5,434 bases of DNA from Thioalkalivibrio sp. (lineage in GTDB: Bacteria; Pseudomonadota; Gammaproteobacteria; Ectothiorhodospirales; Ectothiorhodospiraceae), in contig PUOZ01000053.1 in assembly GCA_003553165.1 (NCBI GenBank), positions 1-5,434 on the forward strand. Reading direction: 5' to 3'. Positions 1-4,297 of the stretch are shown piece after piece. Positions within the stretch are counted from its first letter, which is position 1. Each line of letters opens with the position of its first letter. A program made the translations under genes and the position numbers. The notes beneath the pieces are model-generated. The model worked only from the letters and a program-made list of their open reading frames with translations, did no database searches and was not told the DNA's origin.

Positions 1-401
1 ATGCAGGTGATGTGGTCGGCAATGCGCGAATATTCGGCGAGCAAAGTGCGCAGGTAGCGGGTGCGCGGCGTGATCTCCACCCCCATCAGGGTCTCGACCG
101 CGTCGCAGTAGGCGAAGTTGTTCATCAGGGCCGAGCAATAGTTCAGCCGGTCCACGAAGGGGATCAGCGTGTGCCAGGTGTGGGCCTCGCACTCCTTCTC
201 GAAGCCGCGGTGCAGGTAGCCGCAGTGGACGTCGGCGCGCACCACCCGCTCGCCGCTGAGTTCAGCGATGATCTGCAGCGTGCCGTGGGTCGCCGGGTGC
301 GACGGCCCGATGCTGACGATCACGCCATCCTCGGTGGAGGGGCGATCAAAGGCCGGGCGCACCGGGTTCGGCAGCGTCTGCTCTTCGTCCCGCATCGTCA
401 T
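1..401 (-). CDS. nuoD: NADH-quinone oxidoreductase subunit D (NuoD), N-terminal part, cut by window edge
   Basis: This is the N-terminal 133 residues of the 49-kDa-type subunit of respiratory complex I. That subunit lies in the peripheral arm and forms, with NuoB, the quinone-reducing pocket. The translation carries the quinone-loop signature GPSHPATHG (residues 32-40), then GYLHRGFEKE (61-70), VDRLNY (83-88) and a TPRTRYLRTLLAEYSRIADH stretch (111-130). By family knowledge, the second His of the loop (H39) and the Tyr after DRLN (Y88) match the residues that contact the quinone head group. Two ATGs lie two codons apart (401 and 395). I chose 401, but neither has a good Shine-Dalgarno, so the exact start is uncertain. 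The gene is separate from nuoC, not fused as in E. coli. The wording (HCGYLHRGFEKECE, NNFAYCDAVE) departs from the usual proteobacterial form and recalls, from memory, deltaproteobacterial or Bacteroidetes-like complex I. The gene continues beyond position 1. Confidence 0.95.
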   Translation of the reverse strand, partial: MTMRDEEQTLPNPVRPAFDRPSTEDGVIVSIGPSHPATHGTLQIIAELSGERVVRADVHCGYLHRGFEKECEAHTWHTLIPFVDRLNYCSALMNNFAYCDAVETLMGVEITPRTRYLRTLLAEYSRIADHITC

Positions 402-425
402 GACACCGAGTGCCCACAGCCCGCT

Positions 426-541
426 GTAGGGCGGAAAAGCGCAGCGTCATCCGCCGCGCAGCGCTGGCCATGGCCCACGGCGCACGGGATCGTGACACAC
501 GCCGGATGGCGGATGACGGCCTTCGGCCTCTTCCGCCCTAC
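426..541. repeat. Palindromic repeat, copy 1, between nuoC and nuoD
   Basis: This element of about 116 bp has inverted arms at 426-455 and 508-541. Both arms, read inward from their outer ends, begin GTAGGGCGGAA and finish TCATCCGCC; their middles differ. The right arm holds a small self-complementary hairpin, GGCCTTCGGCC, and the left arm has GCGCAGCG instead. A second copy in the opposite orientation lies at 1550-1656: the right arm here matches the left arm there at 31 of 34 positions. It has no coding capacity and no obvious target duplication. It fills most of the 157-bp nuoC-nuoD gap, so it would be transcribed as a large stem-loop. The sequence type resembles intergenic palindromes common in gammaproteobacterial genomes (from memory). 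Confidence 0.85.
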
Positions 542-558
542 GTTCGGAAAAGACGGCG

Positions 559-1032
559 TCATTCGCGGTACCTGACCAGGGGCTGTTCACGCTCCTTGGG
601 GTAATCCTTGCGCAGCGGGTGACCTTCGAAGCCCTCATAAAGAAGAATGGGACGCAGATCGGCGTTGCCGCGGAAAACGATGCCGTACATATCGTGGCAC
701 TCGCGCTCCATGAAGTGCGCGGAGCCATAATGGTCCACCAGCGAATCCACCACCGCGTCGGCCTCGGTTACGGCCATCTTCAGACGCACCCGCACGTGAT
801 CGCGGGTTGAGTAGAAGTGATGGACCACGTCGAAGCGGGGCTCGCGCTGTGGCCAATCGACCGCGGTGACGTCCAGAAACATGTCGAACCCGAACTCTTC
901 CTTCAGCAGCTTCACGGTATCGAGCAGCGCCTCGCGCGGCAGTTGCACCGCGAGCAGGCCGTGCGCGAAGACGGGCTCGCGGCCGTCGCCGTCCAGCCGT
1001 TCCCGCAGTCGTTCGAGCAGACCCTGGTCCAT
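559..1032 (-). CDS. nuoC: NADH-quinone oxidoreductase subunit C (NuoC)
   Basis: This is a 157-residue, 30-kDa-type subunit of the complex I peripheral arm, which packs against NuoD and NuoB and carries no cofactor. The family signature is clear near the C-terminus: ERECHDMYGIVFRGNADL at residues 109-126, then EGHPLRKDYP at 136-145. The start at 1032 is supported by a GAGAAG Shine-Dalgarno-like stretch at 1041-1046, eight bases upstream. It also lies only two bases after the nuoB stop codon (1035-1037), which implies translational coupling. The reading frame stays open further upstream, but that part overlaps nuoB and is low-complexity, so it is not coding. The protein is short for a stand-alone NuoC and is not fused to NuoD. 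The ILLYEGFEGHPLRKDYP wording is unlike the common proteobacterial version and agrees with the unusual NuoD downstream. Confidence 0.95.
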   Translation of the reverse strand: MDQGLLERLRERLDGDGREPVFAHGLLAVQLPREALLDTVKLLKEEFGFDMFLDVTAVDWPQREPRFDVVHHFYSTRDHVRVRLKMAVTEADAVVDSLVDHYGSAHFMERECHDMYGIVFRGNADLRPILLYEGFEGHPLRKDYPKEREQPLVRYRE

Positions 1033-1034
1033 GT

Positions 1035-1529
1035 TCAGAACTTCTCGTTGATGATGGGGTGGCTGGCGTTGGCGATCTTGTCCTGCAACTGCATGATCCC
1101 GTCGATCACCGACTCCGGACGCGGCGGGCAGCCAGGGATGTAGACGTCCACCGGGATGATCTTGTCGATGCCCTGCAGCGCCGCGTAGTTTCGGTAGAAC
1201 CCGCCGCTGGTCGCGCAAACGCCGAAGGCCATCACCCATTTCGGCTCGCACATCTGCTCGTAGACCTTCTTCAGGATCGGCGCCTGCTTATGGGTAATGG
1301 TGCCGACCACCATGAGCAGGTCGGACTGGCGCGGGGAGAAACGCGGCAGCGCGGCACCGAAGCGGTCGGTGTCGTACATGGTCGAACTCACCGACATGAA
1401 TTCCATCGCGCAACAGGCGGTGACGAACGGGTAGGGAAAGATCGAGAACTTGCGCGCCCAACCGACCAGCTCGTCCTTCCGGGTGGTCAGGTACTCGAAG
1501 GCGCCCGATTTTTCGTGAACCTGGTTCAT
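1035..1529 (-). CDS. nuoB: NADH-quinone oxidoreductase subunit B (NuoB), [4Fe-4S] N2 subunit
   Basis: This is a 164-residue subunit that carries the terminal iron-sulfur cluster N2 of complex I, which passes electrons to quinone at the NuoB/NuoD interface. All four expected ligands are present: the adjacent pair C39-C40 (TACCAMEF), C105 (FGVCATSGG) and C134 (IPGCPPRPE). The spacings of 65 and 29 residues equal those I recall for E. coli NuoB (63, 64, 129, 158). The ATG at 1529 has a run of six G (1533-1538, minus strand) just upstream as a possible ribosome site. The open frame extends to 1844, but the extra part overlaps nuoA and the repeat, so the longer start is rejected. The N-terminus is shorter than in E. 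coli and begins almost directly at the conserved core. The gene is intact, with nuoC two bases downstream. Confidence 0.97.
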   Translation of the reverse strand: MNQVHEKSGAFEYLTTRKDELVGWARKFSIFPYPFVTACCAMEFMSVSSTMYDTDRFGAALPRFSPRQSDLLMVVGTITHKQAPILKKVYEQMCEPKWVMAFGVCATSGGFYRNYAALQGIDKIIPVDVYIPGCPPRPESVIDGIMQLQDKIANASHPIINEKF

Positions 1530-1549
1530 CGACCCCCCGTCAGTAACAA

Positions 1550-1656
1550 GTAGGGCGGAAACGGCCGAAGGCCGCCATCCGCCATGCCGGTGGCGAGCCA
1601 TCCCCAGGCAGCCGGCACATGCCGACGGCGGATGACGCTGCGCTCTTGCGCCCTGC
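1550..1656. repeat. Palindromic repeat, copy 2, between nuoA and nuoB
   Basis: This element of about 107 bp has arms at 1550-1583 and 1627-1656. It is the same family as the copy at 426-541 but inverted. Its left arm carries GGCCGAAGGCC and matches the other copy's right arm at 31 of 34 positions. Its right arm, with GCTGCGC, matches the other copy's left arm at 27 of 30. The outer right end has drifted (CGCCCTGC in place of CGCCCTAC). The central loops of the two copies are not clearly alike. It fills most of the 139-bp nuoA-nuoB gap and would be transcribed as a stem-loop in the nuo message. Confidence 0.83.
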
Positions 1657-1668
1657 GAAGATCTTGCT

Positions 1669-2034
1669 TCATGTGCGAACGTCCTCCAGCAGGCCGGACT
1701 TCCAGACATACAGCACCAGCAGTACCAGCAGCAGCAGGAAGAAGCCGAACACCAGCAGCAGGGTCCCGGTGAGCGGTTGCGCACCGAGGGCCCACAGAAA
1801 CAGGAACACCGTCTCCAGCTCGAACAGGATGAACACCACCGCAATCCCGTAATACTTCACCGGGACGGCCTTCACGTTCATCCGATCCACCGGCTCGGCA
1901 CCGCACTCGAAAGGGTCCAGCTTCATCGCCGACGCCACGGGCTTCGGCCCCAGCAAACGGTTCATGAGCAGCGTCACCGCCACGAAGCCGAGAATGGCCA
2001 GCAGGTAGAGCAGGAAAATGGCGTACGGATTCAC
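1669..2034 (-). CDS. nuoA: NADH-quinone oxidoreductase subunit A (NuoA)
   Basis: This is a small membrane subunit of complex I with three transmembrane helices, at about residues 5-27, 62-82 and 91-111 of 121. Family marks are KLDPFECGAEP (38-48) in the loop after the first helix, and VVFILFELETVFLFLWA (66-82), whose acidic residues E72 and E74 lie in the second helix. The loop between helices 1 and 2 is the region that lies close to the quinone pocket in known complex I structures. I place the start at a GTG (2034), giving MNPYAIFLLYLLAIL, a normal NuoA N-terminus. An AAGGGGG stretch lies about 13 bases upstream, which is rather far. An in-frame ATG at 2133 would add 33 residues read through two strong hairpins and is unlikely. 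This is the first gene of the operon, and nuoB follows after 139 bp. Confidence 0.94.
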   Translation of the reverse strand: MNPYAIFLLYLLAILGFVAVTLLMNRLLGPKPVASAMKLDPFECGAEPVDRMNVKAVPVKYYGIAVVFILFELETVFLFLWALGAQPLTGTLLLVFGFFLLLLVLLVLYVWKSGLLEDVRT

Positions 2035-2072
2035 GACGAACGACAGGCCCCCTTCCCTGTTTGGATGCACCC

Positions 2073-2122
2073 CGGACCCCCCCAAGGGTCCGCTAGCGAG
2101 CGCGCCAGTGCACCCGGCGCGC
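2073..2122 (-). promoter_or_regulatory. Tandem hairpins in the nuoA leader
   Basis: Two perfect 7-bp stems follow each other upstream of nuoA: CGGACCC/GGGTCCG (2073-2079 with 2086-2092, loop 6) and GCGCGCC/GGCGCGC (2100-2106 with 2116-2122, loop 9). Both would form in the 5' leader if transcription starts near 2130. Neither has a T tract after it, so they do not look like intrinsic terminators. I recognise no riboswitch class. The role is unknown, and they could be remnants of repeats. Confidence 0.5.
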
Positions 2123-2135
2123 AGATCAGGCACGT

Positions 2136-2164
2136 AGCATAGGGGAATAACCCGCCATGATCCA
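2136..2164 (-). promoter_or_regulatory. Candidate sigma-70-like promoter for the nuo operon
   Basis: On the minus strand, TATGCT (2136-2141) resembles a -10 box. TGGATC (2159-2164), 17 bases upstream, is a poor -35 match with three of six bases. The position, about 100 bp before the nuoA start and after the photolyase gene ends, is sensible, but the match is weak. Confidence 0.25.
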
Positions 2165-2191
2165 CCCCGCCTGGCCCCTCAGCTAGACCCT

Positions 2192-2219
2192 TCGGGTTAC
2201 GGCATTCGGGCTAACCCGA
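2192..2219. repeat. Short palindromic repeat between photolyase gene and nuoA
   Basis: There is a perfect 8-bp inverted repeat, TCGGGTTA (2192-2199) and TAACCCGA (2212-2219), with a 12-base loop. The form, a TCGGGTTA arm facing TAACCCGA and followed by CCTGCG, resembles a short intergenic palindrome frequent in gammaproteobacterial genomes (from memory). It differs from the family found inside the nuo operon. It lies downstream of the photolyase stop codon and could protect the 3' end or reduce read-through into nuoA. Confidence 0.6.
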
Positions 2220-2220
2220 C

Positions 2221-2239
2221 CTGCGGTTTGCGGCCGCAG
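2221..2239 (-). other. Small hairpin just after the photolyase gene
   Basis: CTGCGG (2221-2226) pairs with CCGCAG (2234-2239) across a 7-base loop, 11 bases past the photolyase stop codon on the minus strand. It could form part of a 3'-end structure with the neighbouring palindrome at 2192-2219. No T run follows, so a classical rho-independent terminator is not supported. Confidence 0.35.
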
Positions 2240-2250
2240 CGCCATGGCAA

Positions 2251-3780
2251 TCAACCCGGATTCAGCCCGGCCAGGAACTGCCGCGCCTGGCGGGCGATTT
2301 CCTCGCGCCGTTCCAGGGTCATGCGGGCCAGCGTGCGATACGGCATGAGCATCCGCGGATTTCCGGCGAGACGCCGCTGGTTTTCCATCAGGAAATGCCA
2401 GTAGAGGTAATTGAACGGACAGGCACCCTCGTCCAGCTTGATCTTCGGACTATAGCTGCAGTGGCCGCAATAATCGGACATGCGATCGATGTAGGCCCCG
2501 GAGGCCGCGTAGGGCTTCGAGCCCAGGAGACCCCCATCGGCGTGGAGGGCCATCCCGTGCGTGTTCGGCAATTCCACCCACTCGAAGGCGTCGGCATAGA
2601 CGCTCAGGTACCAACCCTCCACCTCGGCCGGTGCAATACCTGCCAGCAGCGCGAAGTTGCCGGTGATCATCAACCGCTGGATGTGATGGGCGTAGGCGTT
2701 CCGCCGCGTGCCCTCGATGGCCTCGCGCAGGCAGTGCAGATCGGTCTCGCCCGTCCAGTAGAAATCCGGCAGGGGTCGGCTCGCCTCGAGAACATTCGTG
2801 GCTGCATAGGCGGGCATCCGAAGCCAGTAAATCCCGCGCACGTACTCACGCCAACCGAGAATCTGGCGCACGAATCCCTCGACCGCCGGCAGCGGCGCCG
2901 CGCCCTTGGACCAGGCCGACAGCGCCGCCTCGCACACCTCGCGGGGATTCAGCAGGCCGATATTGATGCACGGCGACAACAGCGCGTGGAAAAGAAAATC
3001 CTCGCCCCGCTGCATCGCATCCTGGTAGTCACCGAAGCGCGGGAGGGCGACCGCGATGAACTCGGACAGCGCCTTCAGCGCATCGCTTCGGGTCACCGCC
3101 CACCCGAACCGATCCAAGTCTCCGAAATGACCGCCGAAGCGCTGTGCCACGAGCGCCATTACCTCCCGCGTGGTTGCATCCGGCTGGAACCGAATCCGGG
3201 ATGGCGGCACAACATCTCTAGGGAGCGCCTTGCGGTTCTCCGGGTCGAAGTTCCAGCGCCCGCCCTCGGGTTCGCCGTCGCGCATCAGCCAACCTGTCTC
3301 GCGGCGCATCTCCCGGTAAAAGTATTCCATGCGCAGGGCCTTACGGCCCGTTGCCCATGCCTCGAACCGCTCTTGCGAGCAGAGAAAGCGATCGTCTGTC
3401 CGAATTTCGACGGGCCTGCCGAAGGCCTCGTTCCAGTTCCGCACCATCTCGAGGACCCGCCACTCACCGGGCTCCGTCACCACCACCCGGTCAGCGGCAT
3501 GTCGCAAAAGCGCGCGGCCGAGTTCGCCGGTAAATGAGCCCGTGTTGGCGGGATCGTCGAGGCGAACGTAGTCGACCGCGACACCCTCGGCCCGCAGGTC
3601 GTCGGCAAAATGGCGCATCGCCGCAAGTACCAGAACGATCTTCTGCTGATGATGCCGCACATAGGTGGCCTCCTCATGGACCTCGGCCAGAAGCACCACA
3701 TCGCGTTCGACATCCAGATCGGCCAGTGCACTCAGCCCTCGGGACAACTGATCGCCCAGCACGAACCGCAGGGTCCTCAT
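2251..3780 (-). CDS. Iron-sulfur (6-4) photolyase / bacterial cryptochrome (PhrB / FeS-BCP family)
   Basis: This 509-residue flavoprotein belongs to the cryptochrome/photolyase superfamily, iron-sulfur branch. By homology it repairs UV-made (6-4) photoproducts with light, or acts as a blue-light receptor. The N-terminal Rossmann-like part starts [12 protein letters not shown]; the C-terminal FAD and cluster domain follows from about residue 230. The four [4Fe-4S] ligands are C350, C438, C441 and C454, and the active site shows H365-H366 ([11 protein letters not shown]). W342, W390 and Y391 match the electron-transfer residues of Agrobacterium PhrB. As I recall them, these positions carry the same numbers in PhrB (about 507 aa), so the gene is full length and probably active. 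The start at 3780 has AGGGGG seven bases upstream. Its ATG overlaps the stop of the DUF2256 gene (ATGA), so the two are translationally coupled. Repair enzyme versus photoreceptor cannot be decided from sequence alone. Confidence 0.95.
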   Translation of the reverse strand: MRTLRFVLGDQLSRGLSALADLDVERDVVLLAEVHEEATYVRHHQQKIVLVLAAMRHFADDLRAEGVAVDYVRLDDPANTGSFTGELGRALLRHAADRVVVTEPGEWRVLEMVRNWNEAFGRPVEIRTDDRFLCSQERFEAWATGRKALRMEYFYREMRRETGWLMRDGEPEGGRWNFDPENRKALPRDVVPPSRIRFQPDATTREVMALVAQRFGGHFGDLDRFGWAVTRSDALKALSEFIAVALPRFGDYQDAMQRGEDFLFHALLSPCINIGLLNPREVCEAALSAWSKGAAPLPAVEGFVRQILGWREYVRGIYWLRMPAYAATNVLEASRPLPDFYWTGETDLHCLREAIEGTRRNAYAHHIQRLMITGNFALLAGIAPAEVEGWYLSVYADAFEWVELPNTHGMALHADGGLLGSKPYAASGAYIDRMSDYCGHCSYSPKIKLDEGACPFNYLYWHFLMENQRRLAGNPRMLMPYRTLARMTLERREEIARQARQFLAGLNPG

Positions 3781-3947
3781 GGCCCGGCCCCCTCTCCCCG
3801 CGCCCTTCGCGCGGCGTGACGGCAGCGATCGGAACAGTAACGGACCGCATCCCAGCAGGCGCTCCATTTCCGACGCCAGGAAAACGGCCGCCCGCAGACG
3901 GCACAGACCTTCGTCGGCAGATCGAACCTCCGGCGCATCCTCGGCAT
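3777..3947 (-). CDS. DUF2256 family small four-cysteine protein
   Basis: This 56-residue basic protein has a probable zinc-binding knuckle pair: C15-x2-C18 (CAVCGRPF) and C38-x3-C42 (CSDRC). The core [19 protein letters not shown] between them is typical of DUF2256. Its biochemical function is unknown to me. From memory, members often sit beside iron-sulfur photolyase/cryptochrome genes, as here. The start at 3947 is fixed by a strong GGAGGT at 3955-3960, seven bases upstream; an in-frame ATG at 3980 would put that site inside the gene. ATG 3938 is a less likely third choice. The stop TGA (3777-3779) overlaps the photolyase ATG in an ATGA junction, so both proteins are made from one message. 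A role in photolyase maturation, cluster or cofactor handling, or nucleic-acid binding is possible but is only inference. Confidence 0.9.
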   Translation of the reverse strand: MPRMRRRFDLPTKVCAVCGRPFSWRRKWSACWDAVRYCSDRCRHAARRARGEGAGP

Positions 3948-4007
3948 ATCGGGCACCTCCACTGCGATCGTCGGATTCACCGAGCTATCGAGACCTGCGG
4001 AATCGCC

Positions 4008-4013
4008 ATTCTA
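4008..4013 (-). promoter_or_regulatory. Candidate -10 box for the DUF2256-photolyase unit
   Basis: TAGAAT on the minus strand matches the sigma-70 -10 consensus at five of six bases, about 60 bp before the DUF2256 start. No recognisable TTGACA-like -35 lies 16-18 bases upstream, where the sequence is G-rich. If the promoter is real it may depend on an activator. Confidence 0.3.
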
Positions 4014-4033
4014 CCGCTCCCGCAGCACCACCT

Positions 4034-4046
4034 CCCGGGACCCGGG
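4034..4046. promoter_or_regulatory. 13-bp perfect palindrome, possible operator
   Basis: CCCGGGACCCGGG is two self-complementary hexamers around one central base, so it reads the same on both strands apart from the centre. It lies just upstream of the candidate -10 at 4008-4013, centred about 39 bases before the expected transcription start of the DUF2256-photolyase unit, where an activator or repressor could bind. GC-rich sequence makes chance occurrence possible. Confidence 0.3.
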
Positions 4047-4136
4047 CATCCCGACAGGCTGCTGAACAAGAAGAATTCCTGCCCAGCGACTATGCTCCGA
4101 CACGGGACCCGCCAGGAAGCCGCCGCATCCAGTCGC

Positions 4137-4173
4137 TTGCGTTCACGCTTCGACCGGATCACCGCGAACGCAA
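4137..4173. repeat. Imperfectly spaced inverted repeat upstream of glgP
   Basis: TTGCGTTC (4137-4144) and GAACGCAA (4166-4173) are exact inverted copies separated by 21 bases, which is two helical turns. The placement, 125-160 bp before the glgP start, would suit a dimeric regulator, but no known site is recognised. Confidence 0.25.
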
Positions 4174-4297
4174 TCCATGCGCTTGCCGTTCGCCGCAGGA
4201 CTGTCGGACCTACCGATCAGCATTCGCACGGCGGGCGTCAGAAGAACAGCCTTCGGCCAGCGCACACAGGCCAAAGCGACCACACGAGGCGGGGAAG

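Larger units (their letters stand above)
3948..4297. other. Divergent intergenic region without a gene
   Basis: These 350 bp separate the leftward DUF2256-photolyase unit from rightward glgP. Open frames here lack recognisable domains, and the longest are extensions of shadow frames. The stretch should hold both promoters. It contains a 13-bp palindrome at 4034-4046, a candidate -10 at 4008-4013 for the leftward unit, and an 8-bp inverted repeat at 4137-4173. I found no convincing -35/-10 pair for glgP; a TATGCT at 4091-4096 has no partner. Confidence 0.7.

Noticed and set aside
426..541. Insertion sequence or CRISPR-type repeat
   Set aside because: There are only paired inverted arms, no transposase frame and no spaced direct repeats; a short palindromic element fits better.
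1033..1251. Longer NuoC start, giving 230 residues
   Set aside because: The extension lies wholly in nuoB in another frame; the ATG at 1032 has a ribosome site and normal spacing.
1530..1844. Longer NuoB start, giving 269 residues
   Set aside because: The extra sequence runs through the palindromic repeat and the nuoA coding region and is compositionally odd; the 164-residue form matches the family core.
2192..2239. Rho-independent terminator after the photolyase gene
   Set aside because: Stems exist but neither is followed by a T run on the minus strand.
2035..2250. tRNA-Leu and secG, often found just upstream of nuoA in Gammaproteobacteria
   Set aside because: No cloverleaf, T-loop GTTCGA-type motif or SecG-like frame is visible; the photolyase gene lies upstream instead.
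2395..3537. Plus-strand open frame of 380 codons opposite the photolyase gene
   Set aside because: It is the antisense shadow of a clearly conserved gene in GC-rich DNA, with no recognisable domain.
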